A stretch of 64,000 bases of DNA from Nocardioides sp. URHA0032. GTDB taxonomy: Bacteria; Actinomycetota; Actinomycetes; Propionibacteriales; Nocardioidaceae. The stretch spans positions 780,312-844,311 of the forward strand of contig NZ_KK211159.1 of assembly GCF_000620645.1 (NCBI RefSeq), given 5' to 3'. A model generated the notes under the pieces. That model ran no database searches and was not told the DNA's origin. It was given only the letters and a program-made list of their open reading frames with translations. Positions within the stretch are counted from its first letter, which is position 1. Every line of letters begins with the position of its first letter. The position numbers and the translations under genes are program-made. This document shows, in pieces, positions 34,579 through 42,641 of this stretch.

Positions 34579-35269
34579 CGCCTGGCGGCTGGCGGTCGGC
34601 ACGCTCACGGCGCTGCCGGTGAAGCCACCGCGGCACGTCGACGCACGCACGTCGCAGCGCGCGATGCTGCTCGCGCCGCTGGCGGTGGTCCCGCTCGGAC
34701 TCCTCGTCGTGGCCGTCCTGGCCGCCGGTCAGGCGCTCGAGCTGCCGCGCCTCGCGACCGGCTTCCTCGCCGTCGGCGCGCTGGCCGCTGGCACCCGTGC
34801 GCTGCACTGGGACGGCCTCTCCGACACCGTGGACGGCCTGTCCGCGTCGTACGACCCGGACCGGTCGCTCGCCGTCATGCGGACCGGCACCAGCGGGCCG
34901 TCCGGCGTGCTCGCGACGATCGTGGCCGCCGGCGTGCAGGCGACCGCCCTCGGGGCGCTCGCCGACGACCTGCTCGTGGCGGGCGCGCTGGTCTGCCTGT
35001 CCCGGTGCGCGCTGTGGATCGTGTGCTGCACGCGGGTGCCGGCCGCGCGTCCGGACGGCCTCGGCGCCGGCTTCGCGGGCACCGTGCCGGTCCCCGTGGC
35101 AGCAGTGGGCGGACTCCTGCTGTCGGTCACCGGCGGACTCGCCGTCCTCGTGCTGGTGCGGCAGGCAGTGCGGCGCCTCGGTGGAATCACCGGAGACGTG
35201 ATGGGCGCGGCGGTCGAGATCTCGCTCGCGACGACGCTGCTGACCTGGGCGGCGTTCCGGGGGGCGTAG
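34571..35269 (+). CDS. cobS: Adenosylcobinamide-GDP ribazoletransferase (cobalamin synthase)
   Basis: Joins alpha-ribazole to adenosylcobinamide-GDP in the membrane. 232 residues, strongly hydrophobic, with the metal-binding signature HWDGLSDTVDGL and nearby DPDRSLAVMRTGTSGPSGV. The GTG start overlaps the cobT end, so translation is probably coupled. It is convergent with cobU, which makes its other substrate. Confidence 0.93.
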   Translation: MADAWRLAVGTLTALPVKPPRHVDARTSQRAMLLAPLAVVPLGLLVVAVLAAGQALELPRLATGFLAVGALAAGTRALHWDGLSDTVDGLSASYDPDRSLAVMRTGTSGPSGVLATIVAAGVQATALGALADDLLVAGALVCLSRCALWIVCCTRVPAARPDGLGAGFAGTVPVPVAAVGGLLLSVTGGLAVLVLVRQAVRRLGGITGDVMGAAVEISLATTLLTWAAFRGA

Positions 35270-35276
35270 CCCGAGG

Positions 35277-35294
35277 CGCCGTCGCGCGACGGCG
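35277..35294. terminator. Palindrome between convergent cobS and cobU
   Basis: An exact 18-bp palindrome CGCCGTCGCGCGACGGCG sits in the 33-bp gap between the two stop codons and could end transcription in both directions. No T-run is present. Confidence 0.5.
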
Positions 35295-35302
35295 GCGCGG
35301 GG

Positions 35303-35812
35303 CTAGAGCCGGAGCACCCGCCCGGCCACCACGAGGTGGACCTCGTCGGACGCGGCACCGAACTGCTGGTTGATGGTGCCGAGCAGGTCGCGGAACACCC
35401 GCCCCGAGCGGTGCTCGGGCACGACGCCCCAGCCGACCTCGTTGGTCACCAGGACGACGTCGTCGCCCAGCGAGGCCACCGCGGCGGCCACCTCCTCCTC
35501 CACGTACGCCGAGATGTCCTCGGTCCGGCCGTCCCACATCCCCGCGTCGTCGATCAGGCGCACCAGCCAGGTGCCGAGGCAGTCGACGAGCACCGGTCCG
35601 GGCGTGCGCAGCGCCGCGACCAGGTCGCCGCTCTCGAGAGTGGTCCAGGACCGTGGCCGGCGGGCGCGGTGCGCGTCGATCCGGGCCTGCCAGTCGGCGT
35701 CGTCGTGCACCGGTCCCGGCGCCACGTAGGTGACCGCCGGCCGGTCGGCGAGCAGCCGCTCGGCATGGCTGGACTTCCCGGAGCGCACTCCCCCGGTCAC
35801 CAGGATCCTCAT
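35303..35812 (-). CDS. cobU: Adenosylcobinamide kinase / adenosylcobinamide-phosphate guanylyltransferase
   Basis: Bifunctional 169-residue enzyme that phosphorylates adenosylcobinamide and adds GMP. Walker A is VTGGVRSGKSSHAE at the N-terminus; WTTLESGDL and LVDCLGTWLVRL follow, and VLVTNEVGWGVVPEHRSGR is the family signature. The ATG at 35812 overlaps the cobQ stop (ATGA). The longer open frame upstream is a shadow of cobQ. Confidence 0.94.
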   Translation of the reverse strand: MRILVTGGVRSGKSSHAERLLADRPAVTYVAPGPVHDDADWQARIDAHRARRPRSWTTLESGDLVAALRTPGPVLVDCLGTWLVRLIDDAGMWDGRTEDISAYVEEEVAAAVASLGDDVVLVTNEVGWGVVPEHRSGRVFRDLLGTINQQFGAASDEVHLVVAGRVLRL

Positions 35813-37302
35813 CGCGGCGCTCCGGGCGGCAGCACGGGCACGTCCGGCGGCCCGGAGAGGGCCAGCGCGTGCAGGGCGTCCAGGTCGAGGTGGTGCTCGA
35901 CCAGGTCGGCCAGCAGCTCGAGCCGACGCTCCCGGGCGCCCGCGAAGCTGACACCGGACGGTGCCCACGCCTGCCCCGTCGCGCAGGCGACCTCGGTGAG
36001 GAACGCCGTCCGGAACGCGTCGGTCTCGAGGCTGCCGTGCCACATCGTCCCGAACACGTGACCGTCCCGCGCCCCGTCCAGGAACGGCTCGGCGCCGGGA
36101 CCCCGCGTCACCCGGCCGTGGTGGATCTCGTAGCCCGTCGTGGCCGCGCCCCACGCCGTACCGGCCGAGAGCCGGAGCACCTTCTCCGGGGCGAACTCCG
36201 TGCGGACGTCGAGGAGCCCGAGCCCGGCGACCTCGCCGGGCTCACCCTCGACCCCGTGCGGGTCGGCGACGGAGCGGCCCAGCAGCTGGAAGCCGCCGCA
36301 GACGCCGAGCACCGGCCGGCCCGCTGCCGCGTGGGCCACCACCGCGCGGTCGAGGCCGCGCTGCCGCAGCCACGCCAGGTCGGCGACGGTCGCGCGGGTC
36401 CCGGGCAGCACCACGAGGTCGGCGCCGGCCAGCGCCCGGGGGTCGCTGGCGAAGACAACGTCCAGGCCGGGCTCCAGCCCGAGCGCGTCGACGTCGGTGA
36501 AGTTGCTGATCCGCGGCAGCCGGACCACCGCGACCCTCAGCGCCGGACCGCCGTCCCGGACCCGGCGGGCGTCGAGCTCGAGCGCGTCCTCGGAGTCGAG
36601 CCACACGTCCGGGTGCCACGGCAGCACGCCGTACACGCGGCGGCCGGTCAGCGCCGAGATCTGGTCGAGCCCCGGCTGCAGCAGCCCGCGGTCGCCTCGG
36701 AACTTGTTCACCACGAAGCCGGCCACCAGCCGCTGGTCCTCCGCCGAGAGCAGCGCGACCGTGCCGTACATCGCCGCGAACAGGCCGCCCCGGTCGATGT
36801 CCCCGACCACGACGGTCGAAAGGTCGGCGTGCCGGGCCAGCCCCATGTTCACGTAGTCGCTGCCGCGCAGGTTGATCTCGGTGGGGCTGCCGGCGCCCTC
36901 GGCCACCACGACGTCGTACCGCGAGGAGAGGTCGTCCCAGGCGTCGTACGCCGCCCGCGCGAGGTGGGCGCGGCCCTCGGTGAAGTCACCGGCGCCGAGC
37001 TCGCCGGCCGGCTGGCCCATGACGACCACGTGGCTGCGGTGGTCGCTGCCCGGCTTGAGCAGGACCGGGTTCATCGCGGCCTCGGGTTCGGCGTTGGCGG
37101 CGACCGCCTGGATCCACTGGGCCCGCCCGATGTCGGCCGTGCCGTGGACCGTGTCGGCGCAGACCATCGAGTTGTTGGACATGTTCTGCGCCTTGAACGG
37201 CGCGACCTTCACCCCGGCGCGTGCGAGCGCCCGGCAGATGCCGGTGGTCACGACGCTCTTGCCGGCGTCGGACGTGGTGCCGGCGACCAGCAGTCCGCTC
37301 AC
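35809..37302 (-). CDS. cobQ: Cobyric acid synthase
   Basis: Glutamine-dependent amidase that amidates adenosylcobyrinic acid diamide at four positions. 497 residues: N-terminal dethiobiotin-synthetase-like ATPase (VAGTTSDAGKSVVTTG, PFKAQNMSNNS) and C-terminal type 1 glutamine amidotransferase with the nucleophile in VLGVCGGFQLLG and a final His in MWHGSLE. GTG start at 37302 with GAGGAGG upstream. It is first in the cobQ-cobU pair. Confidence 0.95.
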   Translation of the reverse strand: MSGLLVAGTTSDAGKSVVTTGICRALARAGVKVAPFKAQNMSNNSMVCADTVHGTADIGRAQWIQAVAANAEPEAAMNPVLLKPGSDHRSHVVVMGQPAGELGAGDFTEGRAHLARAAYDAWDDLSSRYDVVVAEGAGSPTEINLRGSDYVNMGLARHADLSTVVVGDIDRGGLFAAMYGTVALLSAEDQRLVAGFVVNKFRGDRGLLQPGLDQISALTGRRVYGVLPWHPDVWLDSEDALELDARRVRDGGPALRVAVVRLPRISNFTDVDALGLEPGLDVVFASDPRALAGADLVVLPGTRATVADLAWLRQRGLDRAVVAHAAAGRPVLGVCGGFQLLGRSVADPHGVEGEPGEVAGLGLLDVRTEFAPEKVLRLSAGTAWGAATTGYEIHHGRVTRGPGAEPFLDGARDGHVFGTMWHGSLETDAFRTAFLTEVACATGQAWAPSGVSFAGARERRLELLADLVEHHLDLDALHALALSGPPDVPVLPPGAPR

Positions 37303-37373
37303 GGGAGCCTCCTCGGAGAGGCTCCGCAGCCTAGCGACGCACGCAGCGGCCCGGACCTCGGGCCCGGTTTTCT

Positions 37374-37391
37374 GGTAAGGCTACCCTTACC
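37374..37391. promoter_or_regulatory. IdeR/DtxR-like iron box upstream of the siderophore-interacting protein
   Basis: GGTAAGGCTACCCTTACC is a palindrome with one mismatched pair and resembles the DtxR/IdeR consensus TTAGGTTAGGCTAACCTAA, sharing the central AGGCTA. It contains the candidate -10 TACCCT (37382-37387) and ends 2 bases before the ATG. Iron-bound repressor would block a leaderless promoter. Confidence 0.75.
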
Positions 37392-37393
37392 TC

Positions 37394-38206
37394 ATGGTTC
37401 ACCACGGCACGGTCGACACGGTCGAGTGGCTCACCCCCACCCTGGTGCGGATCGTGCTCATCGGACCCGGGCTGAGCGGCCTTCGGGCACCGGAGCACAC
37501 CGACGCCTACGTGAACGTGGCGATCCCGCCCGCGGGGGCGCCGTACGCCGGGGTGTTCGTGCCCGCCGAGGTGCGCGAACGGCACGACGAGCGGCACTGG
37601 CCGGCCCGCCGGCGCTACTCGGTCCGCGACTGGGACGGCACCCGGCTCACGCTCGACGTCGTGGTGCACGGTGACGCGGGCGTGGGCGGCCCCTGGGCCG
37701 CCAGCGCCGCCCGCGGCGACGTCCTGGTCCTCGAGGGCCCTGGCGGCGGCTACCGCCCGGACCCGGCGGCCGACTGGCACCTGCTCGTCGGCGACGAGTC
37801 CGCCCTGCCCGCGATCGCGGCGTCCCTGGAGGCGGTGCCGGCGGACAGCCGCGCCGTCGTCCGACTGGTCTGCGACGGCCCGGACCACGAGGTCGCGCTG
37901 ACCTGTCCGGGCGAGCTGGACCTGACCTGGCTGCACCGCGGTGGCACGCCGGAGGACGTCGAGCTGCTCCCGCACGCCGTCGAGGCGCTCGTGTTCCCCG
38001 AGGGCCGGGTCCAGGCGTTCGTCCACGGCGAGGCCGACGAGATCCGCGCGATCCGGCGTCACCTGCTGACCGAGCGCGGCCTGGCCCGCTCCGACATGTC
38101 CTGCTCGCCGTACTGGCGGCGCACAATGACCGACGAGGCCTGGCGTCGGGTCAAGCGCGACTTCGTCGCCCGGATGGACGCGGACGTGGAGTCCGGCGCC
38201 GCCTGA
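37394..38206 (+). CDS. Siderophore-interacting protein (FAD-dependent ferric-siderophore reductase family)
   Basis: 270-residue SIP/ViuB-type flavoprotein that reduces ferric iron from imported siderophores in the cytoplasm. RRRYSVRDWD is the FAD-binding motif, VVVHGDAGVGGPWAASAA the phosphate loop and LLVGDESALPAIAA the nucleotide/pyridine motif; YWRRTMTDEAWRRVK closes the domain. An iron-box palindrome immediately before the ATG fits iron-regulated expression. No siderophore transporter is adjacent. Confidence 0.88.
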   Translation: MVHHGTVDTVEWLTPTLVRIVLIGPGLSGLRAPEHTDAYVNVAIPPAGAPYAGVFVPAEVRERHDERHWPARRRYSVRDWDGTRLTLDVVVHGDAGVGGPWAASAARGDVLVLEGPGGGYRPDPAADWHLLVGDESALPAIAASLEAVPADSRAVVRLVCDGPDHEVALTCPGELDLTWLHRGGTPEDVELLPHAVEALVFPEGRVQAFVHGEADEIRAIRRHLLTERGLARSDMSCSPYWRRTMTDEAWRRVKRDFVARMDADVESGAA

Positions 38207-38248
38207 AAGTCACCCGCAACGGGCCAACTGGCCGGGTCGCGCGGCCAC

Positions 38249-38254
38249 TAGCGT
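38249..38254 (+). promoter_or_regulatory. Candidate -10 for a leaderless transcript of the phosphodiesterase gene
   Basis: TAGCGT lies 7 bases before the ATG at 38262, with no ribosome site between. No good -35 was seen. Confidence 0.4.
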
Positions 38255-38261
38255 CGCCGCC

Positions 38262-40283
38262 ATGCGGTGGCGTCTGCGCCGGGGTGACCTCGGGCGAGCC
38301 CTCCTGGGCCTGGTCGGGGCGACCCTCGGCCTGGTCATCGCGTCCTGGGTGCTCCCGGGCTTCGACGTGCAGGGCTGGGCCGAGGCCTTCGTCGTGGCGA
38401 TCCTGGTGGCGATCATCGGCGCCGTCCTGCGCGTGCTGCTCATCGAGGGCGCGATCCGGCTGGGCTGGGTCGGCTCGGTGCTGCTCGGGCTGCTGGGCCA
38501 GGCGCTCGCGGTCTGGCTGGTCGTCTACGCACCCCGCGGGCTGGACGCCGCCGACCTCGGCTGGGCCCTGCTCGCCTCCTGGATCGTGGCCATGGTGTCC
38601 ACCCTCTTCGTCTGGGTGGCCACGGCCGGCACCGACGACGCCGTCACCGCGACCCTCCTCCGCAAGGCGCGGCGCGCGCGGCCGGTCGCCGACCCGCAGC
38701 TCGAGGGCGTGGTGTTCGTGCAGGCCGACGGCGTCCCGTACCCGGTGCTCGACTGGTGCGTCCGCGCCGGCACCCTGCCGACGCTCTCCCGCTGGATCCG
38801 CAGCGGTTCGCACCGCGCGGTGGAGTGGCGGCCGAAGCTGCCCGCGACCACGCCCGCCAGCCAGATGGGCATCCTGCACGGCACCATCGAGGGCATCCCC
38901 GCCTTCCGCTGGGTCGACCGCGCGACGGGCAAGGTCTTCGTCGCGAACCGGCCTGCCGACGCGGCCCTCATCGAGGCGAGCCACTCCGACGGCCGCGGCC
39001 TGCTCGCCGACGACGGGGTCTCGGTGAGCAACCTGTTCACCGGCGACGCGACCACGGCGTACGCCACGATGAGCGCGATCGGCCGCGGCCACGAGACGCG
39101 CGAGTCGCGGCGCACGATCTCGGAGTTCCTCAGCCGGCCGGCCGGCTTCGCGCGCAGCGTCACCAGGGCGCTCAGCGAGATCGCGCGCGAGCGCTTCCAG
39201 GCCTCCCGCGCCCGGCGACGGGACGTGCGGCCGCGGGTGCACCGCGGGTGGGCGTTCGCGCTCGAGCGGGCCGCGCTGAACGGCGTGGTCCGCGACCTCA
39301 ACACGACCCTGGTCTGCGACGCGATGCTCAAGGGCAAGCGCGCGATCTACGTCGACTACGTGGACTACGACGCGGTCGCCCACCACGCCGGGATCCTGCA
39401 GCCCGAGTCCCTGGACGCGCTCGCCGGGATCGATGCCGTGCTCGCCCAGATCGAGGCCGTGGCCGCAGTGGCGCCGCGGCCGTACCGGATCGTCGTGCTC
39501 TCGGACCACGGCCAGTCCCAGGGCGAGATCTTCGCGGACCGGTACGGCGAGGACCTCGCCGCGCTCGTGTCGCGGCTCGCCGACGCGGCCGCGATCGCGG
39601 CGGTCGAGAACGCCGAGGGCAACGGGTCGCTCAACTCCATGGTCGCCGGCAACGCCGACCGGGAGACCGTGATGGGCCGGGCGCTGGACCGGGCGTCGAC
39701 GCGGCTCGCCGCGGACGGCTTCGAGAAGGAGGGAGAGGGCGGCGCGGAGTTCCTCGTCTTCGGATCCGGCAACCTCGGCCTCGTCTACGTCGCCGGTGAG
39801 GACCACCGCTGGACGCTCGACGAGCTCGCCGACCGGTTCCCGGCCCTGGTGCCGGGGCTGGTCGCGCACGAGGGCGTGGGCTTCGTGGTCGTCGAGACGG
39901 CCGAGCACGGGCCGGTCGCGCTGGGCCGCGAGGGTGAGCACCACGTGCGGGACGGCGTGGTGATCGGCACCGACCCGCTGGCGCCGTTCGGGCCGATGGC
40001 CGCGGAGTTCGTGCTACGCGCGGCGTCCATGCCCGAGGCCCCGGACATCTACGTCAACAGCCTGCTCGACGACCTCGACGAGGTGGCGGCGTTCGAGGGC
40101 CTGGTCGCCTGCCACGGCGGCCTCGGCGGCTGGCAGGACCGTGGCATGGTGGTGCACCCGGTCGACTTCGAGATGCCCGGCGACCTGGTCGTCGGCGCAG
40201 ACGCGCTGCACCGGGTGCTCGTCGGGTGGCTGGAGCAGCTCGGCCACCGCACCGAGCTCGCGCGGGAGGCCGTCCGTGACTGA
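38262..40283 (+). CDS. Membrane-anchored phosphodiesterase (phage-holin-like helices plus alkaline-phosphatase superfamily domain)
   Basis: 673 residues in two parts. The first ~125 form four hydrophobic helices resembling the phage holin family 4/YvlD type. The rest is a type I phosphodiesterase/alkaline-phosphatase-like domain: VVFVQADGVPYPVLD (metal Asp), LPATTPASQMGILHG (nucleophile Thr region), YVDYVDYDAVAHHAG and VVLSDHGQSQGEIF (metal Asp-His), and MVVHP near the end. It probably acts on a phosphodiester or phospholipid at the membrane; substrate unknown. It overlaps the next gene by 8 bases, and both look envelope-related. Confidence 0.8.
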   Translation: MRWRLRRGDLGRALLGLVGATLGLVIASWVLPGFDVQGWAEAFVVAILVAIIGAVLRVLLIEGAIRLGWVGSVLLGLLGQALAVWLVVYAPRGLDAADLGWALLASWIVAMVSTLFVWVATAGTDDAVTATLLRKARRARPVADPQLEGVVFVQADGVPYPVLDWCVRAGTLPTLSRWIRSGSHRAVEWRPKLPATTPASQMGILHGTIEGIPAFRWVDRATGKVFVANRPADAALIEASHSDGRGLLADDGVSVSNLFTGDATTAYATMSAIGRGHETRESRRTISEFLSRPAGFARSVTRALSEIARERFQASRARRRDVRPRVHRGWAFALERAALNGVVRDLNTTLVCDAMLKGKRAIYVDYVDYDAVAHHAGILQPESLDALAGIDAVLAQIEAVAAVAPRPYRIVVLSDHGQSQGEIFADRYGEDLAALVSRLADAAAIAAVENAEGNGSLNSMVAGNADRETVMGRALDRASTRLAADGFEKEGEGGAEFLVFGSGNLGLVYVAGEDHRWTLDELADRFPALVPGLVAHEGVGFVVVETAEHGPVALGREGEHHVRDGVVIGTDPLAPFGPMAAEFVLRAASMPEAPDIYVNSLLDDLDEVAAFEGLVACHGGLGGWQDRGMVVHPVDFEMPGDLVVGADALHRVLVGWLEQLGHRTELAREAVRD

Positions 40284-42624
40284 TCCCTCACCACGCTCGC
40301 GCCGGTTCTTCGTCAGCGACACCGGCTCCTCGCGCCGTCCGATCGACCTGACCATCGCGGCCGCCGGCGTCGTGCTGGTGCTGCTGAGCGGGCTGGCGGT
40401 CTCCGACGGGGGCGGCCCGCTCGACTCGGCCGTGCAGCGCGTGGCGGGCGACCTGCCCGACTGGGTGACGAGCCTGTTCGACGCGGCGTACGCCCTCGGT
40501 GCGGCGTACGCCGCGGTCGCCGTCCTGCTCGCCCTCGCGACCGCCCCGAGACGGCGCCGGCTGTTCCTCACCCTGCTGGTCGCGGCCGGCATCGCGGTCG
40601 GCGCGGTGCTGCTGACCTCGTTCCTCGTCGGCGCGGGCTGGCCGGACCTGGCGCCCGGGCCGGTGCGGTCCTCGACGCCCGACACGTTCCCGACGGTGCG
40701 GGTGGCCGCCATGACCGCGGTGCTGCTCGCGATGCGGCCCTGGCTGGTGCTGGCCTACCGCAGGCTGAGCATGTTCATCGTCGCGGTCCAGTGCCTGGCG
40801 GCCTGGATCATCGGCACCGGCGGTCCCACGGACGTCATCGGCGCGCTGGGTGTCGGGATGGTGGCGGCCGGTGCCGCGCTCGTGCTGCTCGGCTCCCCTG
40901 CCGGGCACCCCGACCTCGCGCAGGTACGCCGGAGCCTGGCCGAGCTGGACGTCGAGGCCCACGACCTGCGGTTCGCCGAGCGCCAGCCGTGGGGGGTGCG
41001 GGTCGTCGAGGCGGTCGACCCGGCCGGCACCGCGCTGACGGTCAAGGTGTACGGCCGCGACGCCACTGACGCCCACCGCGCCGCCCGCTGGTGGCGCACG
41101 CTGGTGTACCGCGACCAGGCGGCACCGGACGCCAGCCGGCTCCAGCTCGTCGAGCACGAGGCCCTGGTGACCGTCCTGGCCAGCCGGGCAGGCGTCGTCG
41201 TGCCCGACGTCGTCGCGGCCGCGGCCACCGAGGGCGACGCGGTGCTCGTGCTGACGGCCCCGCCGGCCCGTCCCACCGAGCTCGACGACGCGACGCTCCG
41301 GGCGCTGTGGGACGCCGTCGGGCGCCTGCACCGGGCCGGCATCGTGCACACGCGCCTGACGCTCGAGCGGATCGGCGTGGCCACGGACGGGACCGTCACC
41401 CTCGCGGACTTCGCCGACGGCCGGATCGCGGCCACCGAGCCTGACCGGAACCGGGAGGTCGCCACGCTGCTCACGGCCCAGGCCGTGCAGGTCGGGGCCG
41501 GCCGCGCGGTGGACGCGGCGCTCGACCGGCTCGGCCCGGACGCCGTGTCCGGGGTGCTCCCCTACCTCCAGCGGGCCGCGCTGCCCCGCACCCTGCGCGC
41601 CGAGCCGGGCGTGAAGGCCGCGCTCGCGGACCTCGGCGCGACGATCGTCGAGCGCACCGGCGTCCCGGCCCCCGCGCCTGCACCGATCGTCCGGCTCAAG
41701 TGGCAGGACCTGCTCCAGACGGGCCTCATCCTGGTGGCGGCGTACGCCCTCCTCACCACCCTGATCGGCCTCGACTGGCCAACGGTGCTGGAGACCTGGC
41801 AGCACGCCACCTGGACGTGGGTCGCGATCGGTCTGGTGATCGCGCAGGCGACGGCGCCCGTCGATGCCGTGTCCACGATGTCCGCGGTGCCGAGCCGGCT
41901 GCCGCTGTGGCCGCTGACCCAGCTCCAGTACGCCATCAAGACCGTCGGTCTCGCGATCTCGGCCACCGCGGGCCGGATCGCGCTGACGACGTCCTTCGTG
42001 CGCAGGTTCGGCGAGGGTCCCGCGGTTGCCGTGACGGCCAGCGCACTCGACTCCTTCGCGGCGTCCGTGTGCAACGTGCTGGTCGTGCTGATCGGGGTGC
42101 TGCTCGCCCAGAACCTGCCCTCGCTCGACATCGGCGGCCCGGACGACCTCAGCCAGATCATCGAGCTGCTGGTGGGTGCCGTGGTGCTCAGCGTGCTGGT
42201 CGTCGTGCTGGTGCCGCCCGTGCGGCGCAAGGTGGCCCAGGCGGCCCGCAGCTCCTGGGAGTCGCTGAAGGTGGTGACCGCCAGTCCGGCGCGGGCGCTG
42301 CTGATGTTCGGGACCAACCTGGCGTCGCTGCTGATCACGGCGGTCGCGCTGTCGTGCATGGTCGCCGGCCTGCAGCCCGGCCCCGGGTACGCCGCGTGCG
42401 TCTTCGTCGTCGGCGGTGCGGCGCTCTTCTCCGCGCTGATCCCGGTGCCGGGCAACGTCGGCGTGGGCGAGGCCGCGCTCGCGGCCGGGCTGGTCGCGGT
42501 CGGCGTACCGAGCGGCGCGGCGTTCGCGATCGCGGTCACCCAGCGGATCGCCACGTCGTACCTGCCGCCCGTCTACGGGGCGTGGGCACTTCGCTGGCTC
42601 CGCACGGAGGACTACGTGAGCTGA
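40276..42624 (+). CDS. MprF-like membrane protein: helices, kinase-like domain, flippase-type domain
   Basis: 782 residues. Residues about 18-210 contain around six membrane helices. About 225-460 resembles an aminoglycoside-phosphotransferase/protein-kinase fold, but the usual HxD catalytic motif reads VHTRLTLERI and the metal loop LADFADG, so it may be a pseudokinase. From about 480 on is a lysylphosphatidylglycerol synthase-type (UPF0104) membrane domain with IPVPGNVGVGEAALAAG, its best signature. GTG start overlaps the previous gene. A role in lipid modification or flipping is inferred. Confidence 0.78.
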   Translation: MTDPSPRSRRFFVSDTGSSRRPIDLTIAAAGVVLVLLSGLAVSDGGGPLDSAVQRVAGDLPDWVTSLFDAAYALGAAYAAVAVLLALATAPRRRRLFLTLLVAAGIAVGAVLLTSFLVGAGWPDLAPGPVRSSTPDTFPTVRVAAMTAVLLAMRPWLVLAYRRLSMFIVAVQCLAAWIIGTGGPTDVIGALGVGMVAAGAALVLLGSPAGHPDLAQVRRSLAELDVEAHDLRFAERQPWGVRVVEAVDPAGTALTVKVYGRDATDAHRAARWWRTLVYRDQAAPDASRLQLVEHEALVTVLASRAGVVVPDVVAAAATEGDAVLVLTAPPARPTELDDATLRALWDAVGRLHRAGIVHTRLTLERIGVATDGTVTLADFADGRIAATEPDRNREVATLLTAQAVQVGAGRAVDAALDRLGPDAVSGVLPYLQRAALPRTLRAEPGVKAALADLGATIVERTGVPAPAPAPIVRLKWQDLLQTGLILVAAYALLTTLIGLDWPTVLETWQHATWTWVAIGLVIAQATAPVDAVSTMSAVPSRLPLWPLTQLQYAIKTVGLAISATAGRIALTTSFVRRFGEGPAVAVTASALDSFAASVCNVLVVLIGVLLAQNLPSLDIGGPDDLSQIIELLVGAVVLSVLVVVLVPPVRRKVAQAARSSWESLKVVTASPARALLMFGTNLASLLITAVALSCMVAGLQPGPGYAACVFVVGGAALFSALIPVPGNVGVGEAALAAGLVAVGVPSGAAFAIAVTQRIATSYLPPVYGAWALRWLRTEDYVS

Positions 42625-42641
42625 CGGGGTACGGGCGGACC

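Noticed and set aside
37303..37393. Cobalamin riboswitch before cobQ
   Set aside because: The gap is too short (91 bp) and no B12-box-like sequence was seen.
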